Shown here piece by piece: positions 11,990-25,590 of a stretch of DNA of 64,000 nucleotides. Every line of letters begins with the position of its first letter. Position 1 is the stretch's first letter. Location of the stretch: assembly GCA_022560025.1 (NCBI GenBank), contig JAFISE010000129.1, positions 1-64,000 on the forward strand, written 5' to 3'. Position numbers and translations under genes: made by a program. The notes beneath the pieces are model-generated. The model ran no database searches. It was not told the DNA's origin and was given only the letters and a program-made list of their open reading frames with translations. The DNA comes from Stagonosporopsis chrysanthemi (Eukaryota > Ascomycota > Dothideomycetes > Pleosporales > Didymellaceae).

Positions 11990-13593
11990 CTGTCTCTTGC
12001 TAACAACAGATCTAATTTAGAGCTATCTTACTATAATCCCTTAGAAGAGATAGCCTAACTGCAGCAAGAACTTGCTTAGTTACGTGCTAGTCTTGCTCTA
12101 GCAGATTGCCCTCTACTTATAACAGAAACACTACTAATAGGTGTACTGTATAAATCTACTATAAGGCAGCTATTAGAAGCTAGCTTAGTACTTACAGTAC
12201 GCAAGAAGCTCTCTAAAAAGACTCTTAATATTAAGGTTCTTACAAATAGAAGTAACTTTACTTTTTAGCAATAGCATACCTTTATTTAAAACTAACTTAA
12301 GATTAATATAGACTACTATTAGAGTGTACGTGCCTATATAGCCCTTGTCTAGGGTTATACCTCTAGATTAGCTAAAGAATACTTAGAACCTTAGTACCTC
12401 TCTAACAATAAGACAGATTGCTTTTACACTATAGAAGAGATAATTACGCTCCTTAAGACATACTTTGTTACTAGAAACAAGTAGGCAGAAAGCTAAGCAG
12501 CCTTTAATTAACTCTAAATAGAGAAATTAGAAGCTTTCTCTGCTTTTAAGAGCTGCTTCCTTAGTGTAGCTATTAAAAGAAAGGTACTCTAATTAGAATA
12601 GTTTTACTATATATAGACTAAGATCTCTCTAAGTATTTAAGTACTTAATCTAGGCTTTAAGTAGTAATAGTATAATTCCTTCTCCTAAATAGTAGAACAC
12701 CTAACTGCTTATAATATAGAAAGGAGAAACAACCCTACTATACTACTACCTCTAGTTTTGCAACCTTTAAGATTAATAAGAATACCTTAGTTAGATGCAA
12801 AATAGAGCTTTGTTATAATAGGTTAACAAGATTACTCTTCTCTTAGCTAATCTACTTACTTTGCCTAGAGTACCCCTGTACTCTACTAACTTTCTAACAT
12901 ACCTGTACTTGTAAAGAATATAACTTTAAGAGCTTACTATAACTGCAGAAAGCTAAGATACTTTACTAAGAATTATACAGTACCTTGTATATATAAAATT
13001 AAGGTAGAATAGAAAGACTTTATTAATGCTAAAAAAGACTTTAACAAGACTAATATAATCTCTATAGAAAACAGTCCTACCTAGGAGGATTACTCTACCT
13101 AGGCCTAAACTAATATAATCTATCTAATCTCTTACTGTCTTATTTGTTTAGCAGACCTTATTTCCTTACTTCTACTATTCTTTGCAACTAAGAGCTTAGT
13201 GTTTAACTCTGCTCCTTAGTTAACACTAGTGCTTAAGAATTTTTGTTTTTAAATTCTAATATTACTTATTCTATTTCTACTTCTCTCTATAAACTTATCT
13301 AAAAGCTACTTTTCTTAGTTTAGGTTAAAGGTTTCTAGAATTAAATTACTTCTCCTGTAACTTAGTATATATAGTTATACCTTATAGTTAACAGCTAAAA
13401 GGTATATAACTGCCTTTTTATTATTGTAGATCTTAGATTACAAGATTATATTATTAGAATTAAATAGCTTAAGCACTTTAAGCTGCAACTTAATATAGAT
13501 AAGTCTTAGTTAATATAGCCTGCTAAATACTTTTAATTATACAATCCTACACTGCCCTTATTAATAACTTTGCAACAACTTTTTAGAGAAGGC
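11990..13593 (+). pseudogene. Gag relic of gypsy copy B
   Basis: With stops read as Gln/Trp, the frame gives an N-terminal coiled coil (EEIAQLQQELAQLRASLALA near 12043-12102). A capsid-like helical region follows to about 12700. Near 12935-12985 is a degraded zinc knuckle (YNCRKLRYFTKNY, from the CxNCxKxGHFxxxC pattern). This is the nucleocapsid protein that would package element RNA. Copy C carries the same protein at about 30640-32200. Confidence 0.7.
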
Positions 13594-16500
13594 AAAGCCT
13601 AACAGGACGTAAAGCAACAAGATGCTCTATAAGAATAAAAAGAGTATTAGCAATAATACAGCTTTAGTATAACTGTTTAACGTATAAAAAGTATATTAAG
13701 GTTGCCTAAGTTTTGTTTGCAACTCTTGGTACTACCTAATAAAGTAGTAAATACCTCTGTAACTAGTCTAACTAAGGTTGCTACTATTACTATACTCTTA
13801 GCTAACACTTTCTACTTCTTAATAAATAAACTGCAAAATAAGTTCTTTACAACTAATCTGTATAAGATTACTTATATTATAAAAAAGAAGTGCAACTAAG
13901 ATAACTTTAAAAACGCCTAACTAATCTAAGAATGCTTACTAGCTTAGTACTCTTAGTATACTAATATATTTAGCAAAATAAAAGCTAAAAGCCTTCTAGA
14001 TTACTACTTTTACAACTACAAGATTGTTCTAAAAGAACCTTTGCCTAACTACTATTTTTCTTTGTACAAACAGAACTTTAAAGAACTTAAAGTAACTAAG
14101 AAGTTTGTACAGAATTAATTCTAACATAGTTAGATTAAATATAGTTAAAGTCTATTTGTATTACTAGTACTATATATACAGAAGCTAAATAGAAGCCTAT
14201 ATATTTATATAAACTATTATAAATTAAATAATTTAACTTATAAAGACTTCTATCTAATACTCTGTATAGACAAGCTACTTGCCTAACTACTTAAGGCAAA
14301 GATATTTACTAAGTTTAACATTTAATTAGCTTTTAACTAAATCTATATAGATCCTACCTTAAAAAAGTATACTATATTCTAGATGTGTTATAGTATATAC
14401 AAGTACAAAGTCTTACTATTTAGTTTATATAATAGCCTTGCTACGTACTAACGCTATATAAACAATATTCTAATTAACTACTTAGATAACTTCTATATTA
14501 CTTACCTAGACAATATTCTTATCTACTTTAAAGACACTTAGACTTACTAAATATATATTAAAAAAGTTCTAGAACGTTTTTACTCTATAGGCATGCAGGT
14601 TAATATTAAGAAAAGTAAATTCTATATAACTTACACTTAGTACCTTAGGTATATCCTTATAAATAAAGGTATTAAGGTAGATTATAAGAAGGTATAGGTT
14701 TTAGTAGACTAGAAGCTACTTACAACTGTAACAGGTGTAAAATTGTTCTTAAGCTTTACTAGTTTCTATTAACAATTTGTGCCTAAGTTCTCTTAGGTAG
14801 CAAAACCTTTAATTATATTATAGAGTCTGTTAAATACCTTTAAATAGACTCTAGACTGCTAGGTTAGCTTTAAGAAGCTTAAACAGAGCCTATTAGCTAT
14901 CTTAACTCTGTGCTACTTTAACCTAGACCTTAAAACAAAGCTTAAAACTAATACATTAGATAAAGTAGTAGCTAGCGTTATGTCTTAGAAACACGCAGAC
15001 AACTGCTAGTACTTTACAGTATTTTACAGCTGTTCCCTATTAGGTTTAGAGCTTAACTAGGAGATCTATAACAAAGAGCTCTTTGCTATCTTCTAGGCCT
15101 TTAACAAGTAGAAAGCAGAGCTAATATCTACGTTAAATTAGATCTATATCTACTCTAACTACTATTCTCTAGAATATTTTATAACTACTAAAGTCTTAAA
15201 TACCTAACAAGCTAGATAGGCAGAGGTACTTACTCTATTTAACTTTTAAATTAAGTACACTCTAAGGAAGAACAATAAAAGGGCTAATATTCTTAGTTAA
15301 AGAGAGCAAGACCTAGCTAACCTTAAGACAACTTAGGAAGATAATCGCTCTTAGGTGTTATTAAGACTTTAACAACTTTATAACTATATTAACTCTAATC
15401 TTGCTTAAGTCTATCTTTTATATTTCTTAGTACATGCTATCTGCACTTTATAGCTAGAGATGCAGTTAGACTCTTTAGAACTAATTAAAGCTGTACTGTA
15501 ATACAATTGCTAGGCTTTTAAGAAAGAGCAAAAATCTCTAGCTTCTAGTTATTAGATCTATAATAGTCTGCTTCTATACTAAGATTATCTGTGCATAGTC
15601 TTAGACTTAGTGCTGTGCACTTGCCTTATCTAAGAAGCTTACAACTAAGTATCTACTGCTTACCTAAGTGCAAAGAAAACCTACTAGCTACTATCTTAAC
15701 AGTATTACTAGCAGAGTATAAAAGTAAGCTGTAAACAATATATACAAAATTGTATCTCTTGTTACTATAGTTATTTAAAATAGACTTAACTCTGTAAGTA
15801 CTTCTACTTATTGCCTATTTCTAATTAACTTATACAGTACCTGTATATAGATTTTAAGAATTTTCTAAAGAATAAAGCTAGATATAATTAAATACTTATT
15901 ATTATTAACTATTTAACAAAGTAAGCAATTACTATCCTGTACTACAAGACTACAACTGCACAAGAAATAGCCTTTTTGTTTATCTAATAGGTTTATTGTT
16001 TTAGTTATACTCTTAAATTAATAGTATTTAATTATAGACTCTAGTTTGTGTTCTGTTTTTAGTCTAAGTTCTGCTAGATTATTAGTATTAAAGTTAAGCT
16101 TTCTACTGCCTACTATAAGAAAACTAACAGCTAAACAGAGATTATAAACAAGTATATTAACTAGCAGCTATAACTGTTTATAACATACTATTAAGATAAC
16201 TAGTCTAAATTACTGCTACTTATTAACTGCGCACAGCTTACTTTACCTTATTCTAGTATTAGAATAACTCTCTATTAAGTATTGTTTAGAAGTAAACTTA
16301 GACAAAGCTAGCAGTAAAACAGACTTAATATAGATATAACCCCTTGTAATAACCTAAACTACTAAAATACACTTGCTCTAGCAACCTATATACACTAAGC
16401 TTAGAAGGTAGCTAAAGAGAATATAGAAAAGGCGTAGCTGTAAATAAGAGCTACTAAGGACAAGCACTGCAGTCTAGTTAACTAGGCAGTAAGTAATAAA

Positions 16501-17040
16501 GTATACTTGTTAACTAAGAACTTAGCTGTTAAGCGTCCTAGCTAAAAGCTATCTAACCTATAAAAAAGTCTATTTAAAGTTCTTAAGTAAGTTAGTTATT
16601 TATAGTGTTTAAAACTTTCTTCTAGTTTATAAATTTACAACGTCTTTGCCTTAGATATACTCTGCAAAGACCTAGCAGACCTTCTGCCTAGACAGGAAGC
16701 TCTAAAACCCTTAGGTATTCTAATTTAAAGAGTTAAAGAATAGAAAGTATAAGAAATACTTATAAGTAAGCTAGTCTAACAATGCTTAAAGTACTGTATA
16801 AGTTAGCTAGAATACAACTCTAACTCTACTTAGTACCTAGTAGAAAACTTTAAAAACACTTTCTACAAGCTAAGAGCGTTTTATAATAAGTATTTATAAT
16901 TACTAAGTCTCTTAACACAGTTACTAAATTAGATTAAATTCTAAAAAAAAAACAGCTAGTAATAGTTTAAGTAAGTATATTATAAATTTAAAAGATAAAA
17001 AAGACCTAGACTACTCTAAACCTTTACTAACCTAGCTAAG
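13594..17040 (+). pseudogene. Pol relic of gypsy copy B (RT, RNase H, integrase, chromodomain)
   Basis: Domains in order: a connecting or protease-type segment about 13690-13900, which keeps a short open frame. RT follows at about 14160-14780 with YLDN at 14513-14524, then RNase H to about 15250. Integrase lies at about 15780-16400. A chromodomain is at about 16740-16880 with the LEYNSNST and AENFKN blocks. The catalytic Asp residues of RT and integrase appear as Asn, the change expected from G-to-A mutation. It was one polyprotein; none of it can be functional now. Confidence 0.75.
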
Positions 17041-17239
17041 TAACAAAAGAAAACGTCTACTCTACTGTATATATAGTAATTAAGCTAGAGCCTTACTAAG
17101 CTAGCAAATAAGTAGAGGTTAGGTAGGAGTTAAGGTAGCACGTAACAGTACTTAACTTCTACTTAACCCCTACCTGCGCTAAGTTAATACTAAGTAAGTA
17201 GAGGTTAGGTTGTCTCTACTTAGAGTAGAGGTTAGGTTA

Positions 17240-18640
17240 GAGTTACTAAAAAATATACTAAAAATTAGCTTTGCTAACTCTAACTATATATAGAAAAGAT
17301 TTGCAGAATTCTAAATCTATTATTTTTTAAGAAAATAACTTTATTAGATATTAGAATTATAAAGAATTATTATTATAGTAAATTATTATATTATATAATT
17401 ATTAGTTTAAAAAGAGTTTGCAATTACTTTCTATAGATATACTTAGAGAATTAAAGTTAGAATGTAAATATATACACTAATTAGCTAAACAACGTTTTAC
17501 TGCTACTAAAAGCACTAAGCTTATTATAGTATTAAAGAGCTAGCTTAGAATCTTTCTACTAAATAGTAACTCTTTTTATATATATAGTGTTTAGGTTAAG
17601 ATCTAATAATATTAGCACTTATATTAAATTGTATTTGCAAATATATATACTTTAAAATATTCTACTAAGAAAGCTTTACTTGCTTTTTAAATAGCTTTAA
17701 TTGCAGAGCGTTAAAAACAAGCGTTGCTTATTACCTAGATATACTGTGTAATTTTGCAAACAAGGTGTGTAAATAGCAGCTTGTAGAGAAAAAGTTTGCT
17801 ACTTTTTTAGTAGCAACAGATTTTGTAAAAGGCAATAGCTACAGAGAATTAGAACAGTTCTATAATAATAGCCTAAAAAAACCTACTACTAGGCTTGTAG
17901 CACTAGAGCTTGCAAGTAAGTTTAGCAAATAAAAGCAATTTACAGGCAGCTTTTGTAGTAAGAAGCTTAGCTTTTAGCTTTTAAGTAACAGCTTGTATAC
18001 TAGCTTTATTTTTAATATTCTTAAACTTTAGCAGCATAGTAGTTATTATACAAGGTAATAAATAGGTTGTAAGTAGTAAGTAGATAGTAAATATAGGTAG
18101 ACAAATAGATATTTTATAAATATCCTATAGTTATAGTAAGTTTGTTAGGCCCTATAGCTCTATAGCTTAGTATATAGCTACACTTATAATAATTAACTGT
18201 AATAATTATTTCTATATATATAACTAACTAAGCGCTTTTAAATAAGCTTATTTTAAGATAGATCTAACTTTAATTAAGTAAGTTCTTTAAATATATAGCT
18301 AGAGTTGATAATTATTAGATAGTAAAGCAGGTAGGGCACAGCTTAGCTTAGAAAATCTGCAAGTAAGGATAGCTTTGCAGCTAACTTACTAGCTGTTACT
18401 ATAATAAATAACTGTAATAAACTACTATATTATTAAACGCAAAATACGCTTTTTAATAATACTGTTTTCTAGTTAATCTAATATTTTGCAGTATAGATAT
18501 GCAAACTATAAGCGTAGTAGTCTTATAATTTAGGCGCGTTTTTATTTGCCTGCAGTATATAGGCTACCTAGCTTAAAAAAACAAAGCTGTAAACTAGTAA
18601 CTAGTTAGTAACCTAACTACAACAACTACTATACTTGCAT
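17240..18640. repeat. Non-coding left arm of the hAT element, including a repeat shared with 10665-11334
   Basis: No domain is readable here. Bases 17780-18425 are the partner of the inverted copy at 10665-11334. The rest (17240-17780 and 18425-18640) is AT-rich with no second copy noticed in the window. Confidence 0.5.
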
Positions 18641-19420
18641 ATAATTTTACACACTATTATTGCAGCTATAGACTCTATAGAAGACGTCTAACAGCTTTAT
18701 ATTAAGTAAAAAGATAAGCCTAAGCTGCTTGCTTTTGCTAGTAGTTTGTATATTCTAGATTGCTTTAAACTAGAAGAATAGAACAGTCTTATTAACGTAA
18801 TTATTACAGCTACTTATTACATTGCTAAAGCTAATTGTAATAGAGCTTTGCAACTTAAAAAGCTAAGGTTTGCTACGTCTTTAATCAGCGCAGCTAAGGT
18901 AGATCTAAGAAAAGCTGCTCTACTAATTTAATATTCTCTTTTAAGGGCTAGCTTAGCAATTCTACCTACACAATCTAGCAGAGAACTAGAGCTTTACTTT
19001 GCAATAAAGAAGAGGCAGCTATTAGCAAGGCCTATAATGCTAACTGCGCAGCAAAATATTAGCTTCTTAAAAAACTAAAGACAGTAGCAACTTATATAGC
19101 TAGCACTACTAAATAAAAGACTAAGATCTAGCGATAAGCTAAAGAAGATCTTAACTAGACCTACTATAATATCTGCAAGAGTAGTTAGTTATTACGTCCT
19201 GTTATTATATCTTTATTCTAACTAAATATAGCAGAATAGCTTAAAGATAAGCTTAGTACTACTTATAAAAAATAAGATGCTATTAATTATAAGATTAATA
19301 TGTATAACTATTTAACATCTATCTCTAAGGTTAACGCTGCTATTAAGAAGAAAAAAGAGTTAAGTACTAGCTAGGTAGCTAAACACCTGTTTAGTACTAG
19401 CAGTGCCCTTAAAATTATCT
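18640..19420 (+). pseudogene. Possible accessory ORF upstream of the hAT transposase
   Basis: A frame on the transposase strand stays readable if TAG/TAA are taken as Gln. It gives a basic helical protein with segments such as RELELYFAIKKRQLLARP near 18978-19031 and NKRLRSSDKLKKILTRPT near 19110-19160. Nothing in it is recognised. Its separation from the transposase (about 900 bp) and its same orientation fit a second gene of the transposon. A captured host fragment or another nested element is equally possible. Confidence 0.3.
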
Positions 19421-20339
19421 TCTAAAAAGAGTATTAAAAAAGTCTTAAGAAGCTAAAAACTAATACCTTTAACTCTAATACTAAGAAAGAAGAGTAGGTT
19501 AAGTTTTATAACAAGCTTTTACTAAAGAGTCTAGCTGTATGCCTAGATAATAAGTAAGAATAAGTTATTACATCTAATTATTATATATATTTACTAATAG
19601 TACTAGGCAGTATAAGCCTAATAATTACCTAGCTAATCTAAGCAATAGCAGCCTTCTTTTAACTGCAGACAACTCTTATATTAAGAGTAATAATAGTAAT
19701 AAGTGTAAAGAAGAACTTAAGGATAATAGTGTTAAGCTAAAAGTATACTTTGCAGCTATACTAAATAAGTATAAGACAGATAAGCAGTATTAGCAAGCTC
19801 TTATAGAAGAGAAGAAAACTAATTTTAAGAGTTTTAGCAATTTAAAGAACTTAGCTAGCAATAAAGAGGATAAGAGTAATAATAGCAATAATAATAAGTA
19901 GATACAAGCTGTCTAGTGCGCTAGCTCCTTAGTAGATTATTACAACTAATTAAAACAGCTTAGACCTTAACAATTTCTCTTAAACTTTAATTATGCTTAA
20001 CTTGTTATAGGAATAATATCTAGAGATTGTTAAAGTAAAGATACTAGGAATATTAAACCTGTTATCTATAGATTTTCTTTTAGTAATATTCTCTAAATCT
20101 GTCTATACTGTTTTTTTTCTTACTAAAATATTATGTTGTAATTAATTATTACGTTTAATTATTACAGCTATACCTTTACCTCTAGCTAGTAACAAAGCTA
20201 ATAAGGCATCTAGTATACTATAAGATCTTAAGGGCCTTAAAATAATTGCACTCTAGACTATAAAAAGTAGAACCTAGCAATTAGTTTACTTACTAAAGCG
20301 ACTGCAGCGCAGTCTCTAGGAAAGTAAAGAGAGCAAGGC

Positions 20340-22880
20340 AATACTAATTGCATAGGATAAATAGTAGAGTACTATAGCTTAGGCTAGAGATCTTATTGTG
20401 CTATATCTGTAATAAGGTTCTGCTTCTTGCACTAGATATGTCTAGACTTAATTTAGAGAGGCTACTTACACCTTTACTAGCTATCTGTATCTATATTGCT
20501 TTAACTGTAAGTATATATTACAACATTTAATAGTAAAAAGTATTAAAACTAAGTATATACTAAATTACCTAAGGTTTTAAACCTGTTTGCAAATTAGAAC
20601 GCCTTTATATAGCTAGCTATCTACTATACTACAATAATAACAATCTTAGCAGGCTACTATTCTACATCTAGTATACTTAATACTTACTTTTAAAAAGGAA
20701 ATTATACAGCTTGTTATTAACAACAATTAGTTATTCTAAACAGTTAAGCAGCTATTATTTTAATAGTTTATATACTTTCTTTAGCCTAAGGCTGTGTTAA
20801 CTAGCTATTATAAATTTAGCACGTTATTTAAGTATTAATTTAAAGATGCTAAGGCAGTATAACTCTAAGACCTTAGTAAACATACAAGGCTATCTATTGC
20901 ACTTAATGCCTAGACTTCTAGTAATTACCTAAGCTTCCTAGCAATTAAAAGATACTATATTAATAATAAGTAGAAGCTTTAAGAAGTACTACTAGATTTT
21001 ATCTCTATATAAAGAAGGCATACTAGAACGTCTATAGCTAAGAAAGTTATGCAAGTCTTCTAAAGTATAAGTACTATAAAAAGGTTGCTTAGTATTATAT
21101 ACAATAATATAAGTAATAATAGTACTTTATTATAGTTAGTTAAAGCTCTTCTAGCTAAAGAAAGTTATATATAGAGCTCTAGAGAAAATACTATTCCTTG
21201 CCTTGCACACATAATTAATCTTGTTGTTTAGGATATTATATTCTATCTAAAGCTATTAGCTTTTCTAGAAATAGAATAAGGGGAAACACTGCAATCTTAC
21301 TACGTTTAAAATATTTAAATAGATATATTAGTCTTTAATTCTTTATACAAAGTAAACTTTCTTTTATTATAGATATTTATTATATACTTATAAAGACACA
21401 GCTGCAGGCTATTATTATTGTAATTAATCTATTGCCTTAACAATTTAAGAAGTTTTTAGCAATCTAGCAGAACCTACTAGCAAGTAAACGCCTGTTAGTT
21501 ATTTAGGACGCAAAAACAAGGTAGAATTCTATATACAATATGTGTAAACGCGCAGTTAAGCTTTAGCTATATATTAATAAATAGCTTAAGCAAGAAATCT
21601 AGCTAAAAGGTACAAGTTTTAGAGCTAATTAAGATACTGCTAAGGCAGATTTTAAAGACTTTAAGAAACTGTGCTTTAGAGTATCTAAGTAGCACTATCT
21701 CTAGGTAATTATATACATACTAAAGAACTTTAAAGTAGCAATAAGCTATCTAAGTAAGAACTATAAGCTTTATATTCTATATATCTAGCTTATATATAGA
21801 CGCCTTTTTAATTTCTTAGAAGATATAACTAGTAAGCTTAGAGAAGATACTAACAGCGTTAACAGCAATAAGTAGCTAGACGTTGTTTAGGCTGCAGCAG
21901 ATAAAGGTTGTACAAAGTTATTAAAATACTACGCAAAAACAAGTAGAGATTAAGGTTTTTTTTTTAATTGCGCAACAATTCTAGACTCTACGTAAAAGCT
22001 AACTACTTATAAAGTACTGTTATTATAGTTTGCTATTATAGCTACATACTAACAAGATCTAGAATAAGTTGTAAAAAGTTTATTAAAAGTATACTTACTG
22101 TTAAGAATTTTTAGACTATCTAGACTGCTATAATAGTACTAAGACTAGGGGTAATAGCCTAGTCTCTAACGCTATCTTAAGGTAATTATTAGAGGGTAAA
22201 TAGTTTTGTAAGCTAGCTACACTAATTTAATTACAGTTAGTAAGCTTTTCTATATATAGTTAAAGTTTAACTTTTAATATAGATAAGAATATAGGCCTAA
22301 CTAGATTTAAAGGAGAGTCCTATCTAAGTATACCCTGTATTCTATTAGGCAACAGCTTTAATATCTTAGAGTAGTAGAAGTTAAACAAAGCTTCTTATTC
22401 TTATCTTGTACAAGTTATAAAAGATATTCTAGCAGTACTTATCTTATAAGTAGGAGTAGAGCAAGTATTTAATACTGCTAAAGACGTGCTTAGAGATTAG
22501 AGGTACAGACTTTCTGCCTAAGCTATCTAAGAGATTATAATCCTAAAGGATTTAATATTCTTAGAAGCTATAGTAGAAGACAATACTCTACCTTATAATA
22601 AGGTAGATAATCTTCTTAAGTTGCCTGCCTACGTTAGGCTAGTAGGTAAGATTAGAATTAATATTAAAAGCAAAACAGATAAAGATATTAAAAAGGTTAG
22701 CCTATCTACTTTCTTATAAAGAGAACAGCAGCTGCAGAAAAGAGTAAAGCTTATGCAATATAGAGAGTAGCTGTTATTAATAACTATAATAACTAGTTAT
22801 TTAACACGTAGAAAATCTAAACTAAAATTACTAAACTTAATAATAAAATTACGCAACTATTCTAAATTAAGAAATAAAGT
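20340..22880 (+). pseudogene. hAT transposase relic (BED-like finger, RNase H-like core, dimerisation domain)
   Basis: With RIP stops read through, the frame shows a BED-type finger remnant near 20490-20540 (YCFNCKYILQH). The hAT core follows near 20890-20980 (SIALNAQTSSNYLSFLAIKR, the TxDxWTS-type block). A CLAHIINLVVQDI motif at 21200-21238 is highly typical of hAT. The C-terminal dimerisation region at about 22350-22560 ends with the VEQVFNTAKDVLRD block (ERxFSxAxxVxxxxR in intact relatives). It catalysed excision and insertion of the surrounding element. Catalytic residues are not all recognisable and many stops are present. Confidence 0.75.
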
Positions 22881-24078
22881 TAAGCTACTATACTATATTT
22901 ATATTAGCGTAGATATAACCTTGCTAAGTACCTTAAACCTAACCTTAACCTAGGTCTGTGCAACCTAACCTCTACCTCTACCTATGCTAGAAGTACTTCT
23001 ACCTAACTCCTACCCCTAGCCTGTGCAACCCCTACTCTACTACTACCCCTAGGTCTGTGCGACCCTAACCTTACCCCTACTTACTACTAGGTACCTTGTA
23101 CCTATTTGCTAGCCTATACAGAGTAAAGATGTTTTAAAACCTTTTTAATATATATCTAGTAAGTCTAAGTGTCTTTAAAGTAGATAAAGATATTATATAA
23201 GTAATTAATATAAAGATTATCTAAGTAGTTAATTAGAATATTATTTATACAGTATTAGTATATAGCAAGGCTGTTATATAAGCTAAATAGTAAAACTTTA
23301 CACTTATATATACTATAATACGTCCTAAATATAGTATACTTTTTAGAAGTAGAATCTATATAGATTTAGTTAAAAGCTAATTAAATATTAAACTTAGTAA
23401 ATATCTTTGCCTTAGCTAGTTAGGCAAGTAGGTTGTCTATAGAGAGTATTAGATAAGAGTCTTTACAAGTTAAACTATTTAATTTATAATAGTCTCTATA
23501 GATATACAGGCTTTAATTTAGTTTTTATAAACATAGTATAAGTAATATAAATAGGCTTTAGCTATATTTAATCTTACTATAGTATAGCTATTCTTATATA
23601 AACTTCTTAGTAGCTTTAAGTTCTTCTAAGTTCTATTTGTACAAGAAAAAGTAATAGTTTAGCAAGAGTTCTTCTAAAATAATCTTGTTGTTATAAAGGT
23701 AGTATTCTAGAAGGCTTTTAGCTTCTGCCTTACTAAATATATTAGTATACTAAGAGTATTAAGCTAGTAAGTATTCTTAGATTAGTTAGGCAATATTAAA
23801 GTTCTCTTAGTTACACTTCTCTTCTATAATATAATTAATCTTGTACAGGCTAGTTATAAAGAACTTATTCTGCAGTTTCTTTATTAAAAAGTAGAAAGTA
23901 TTAGCTAAGAGCATAGTAATAGTAGTAATCCTAGTTAGAGTAGTTATAAAGGTGTTTACTACTTTGTTAGGTAGTACTAAGAGTTGTAAATAAAACTTAA
24001 GTAACTTTAATATACTTCTTATATATTAAATAGTAGTACTAAAGCTATATTGTTACTAATACTGTCTTTATTATTATA

Positions 24079-25590
24079 GTGTAAAGCTGTACGTAATATA
24101 GCTAATAAACTACTTACTGCGCACAGTGCTAGTTAGGTTAGCGTCTACTAGCTGCGTAACTTTATTAAGCATACAGACAGTCTTAAGACACGTTTTAATT
24201 AAGCATATAATAGGCAGCAAGCTCTATGCAAGGATCTAGTCCTAATTAAGAGCTAGTTTAAGCTTATAAAGGAGACAAAAGCTAAGTACAGTATCTATAA
24301 TAATAACGTCTATAACTTTAATAAGGCTAGCTTTATAATAGGCAAGATTATAACTTAGCTTGTTGTAACAAGATTAGAAAAGAGAGGTAGGCTAAAGAGT
24401 ATTCAGCCTAGCGACTGTAAATAGGTAACAGCAATTGCTGCTATTAATACTGCTAGCTAGTTAGTCCTGCTATTTATTATCTTTGCTAGCTAGTATTATC
24501 TATCTGCTTAGTACAAGGAAGCAAAGATCCTATATAACTAGGTAATTGCAGTTAGTAATAATAGCTAGACAAATAACAAGCTAAGAGTAGAGTAGCTAAA
24601 GCACTTTAATACTTATACAAAGACTTATATCTTTAGTATATATTACTTGCTTGTCCTTAACAGCTATAAGAGCTACTACTTTCTTAAGTTTTAAGAGCTC
24701 TGTAAAGAAAATAATATCTATACGCTCTATATACTGTCTTACTTATCTTACCTGCTATAGCTGCTTAATATTAGCTGCTTCTTGCTGTTAAAGCGCGCAT
24801 ATAGCTGTAAGGTTAAGAGCCTTATCTGCTACTATATTAATTATATTACTAAGCTTAAGTTCTTGCTAGCTTTTAAGGCAGCGTACAATTAATTGTTTAC
24901 CTTAGCTAATATCTGCTTAGCCTTTTAAGGCGCAGGCCTTGTACCTTTCTAGCTAGATACTGTTTTATTAAAGCTTAATATGCAGCTGCGTACGCTTACT
25001 CTAGGTGCTCTACTAGAGGCGCTCTAAGAAGTGCGTACGCTAAGTAATATACGTAAACTTAAGGTTTAATTAACCTTAATAGGTAAGCGTATACGCTAAT
25101 ATAAGAGCTTATTGCTTACTTCTATTATTAAAGCAATTAATTAGCTTAAGAAGAGCGCTAAGGTAATAATGCTCTTAGCTAAGTTAATGCGCAATTAAAT
25201 TGCTAGCCTTAAAAAGGCTAATAAGGCAGTGTTAGCACGTAAACAGCGTAAAAAAAAGCGTATACAGCAGTATAGAGTCTTAACAAAGAGAGCTAGAGAG
25301 GATCTACTTGCTTAAAGTAAGGCTAATTAGCAAATTGCTTATAAGCAGTGTTAAGGACAAGAGTAATTAAGCATAAGCTGCTAGGCTCTTGTGCACTGTA
25401 AGAAGTGCAGAGAGACTAGACATAACTCTTGTACGTGTAAAAAAAATACTTTAGATACTACTTAATCTACTTTATTAATATCTATATATTGTCTTATAAA
25501 GTAGTTAAGATATATACGTGTAGAAGTGCGCAAAGTTAGTAGAGTGTGTTACTTGCTTGTACGCGTTACTTGCTTATAATATACGTTATT
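24079..25590 (+). mobile_element. pogo/Fot1-type (Tc1-mariner superfamily) element relic inserted in gypsy copy D
   Basis: Inserted where copy D stops matching A-C. On the plus strand a frame with RIP stops reads as a DDE transposase. A YNFNKASFIIGK block near 24310-24345 corresponds to YNxDExGF. A TAIAAIN block near 24425-24450 corresponds to the EWVTxIxxINA region. A YYLLVLNSYKSY block near 24645-24680 corresponds to LLxLDGHxSH. Then LLQLLNISCFLLLKRAY near 24755-24805 corresponds to LQPLDVxCFxPLKxxY. A Cys/His tail (HCKKCRETRHNSCTC) follows at about 25393-25437. Terminal sequences (acgta...acttac and its approximate inverse ending tatacgttatt) look like decayed inverted repeats. The catalytic Asp residues are Asn. 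Confidence 0.75.

Larger units (their letters stand above)
11335..17099 (+). mobile_element. Ty3/gypsy element copy B, 3'-truncated
   Basis: It starts with a complete 276-bp 5' LTR (11335-11610) and runs through gag and pol in the same order as copy C. It ends abruptly at about 17099, just past the chromodomain, where hAT terminal sequence begins. The region after the chromodomain, with the two extra frames, and the 3' LTR are missing. RT motif YLDN is at 14513-14524. RIP-type stops occur in every domain. Confidence 0.85.
17100..23113 (+). mobile_element. hAT-family DNA transposon, RIP-mutated
   Basis: Both ends carry the inverted terminal string gctagcaaata (17100-17110; reverse complement ending at 23113). 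Subterminal repeats follow: agaggttagg motifs on the left, and three copies of a taggtctgtgcaacc-like motif between about 22945 and 23070 on the right. The inside encodes a hAT transposase. No 8-bp target duplication is seen, and the two flanks come from different gypsy copies in opposite orientation, so at least one end is now a recombination junction. Confidence 0.75.

Noticed and set aside
17100..17260. ttaggt-like repeats resembling telomere sequence (also 22920-23100)
   Set aside because: Irregular, not TTAGGG arrays, and located symmetrically at the hAT ends, so they are subterminal transposon repeats.
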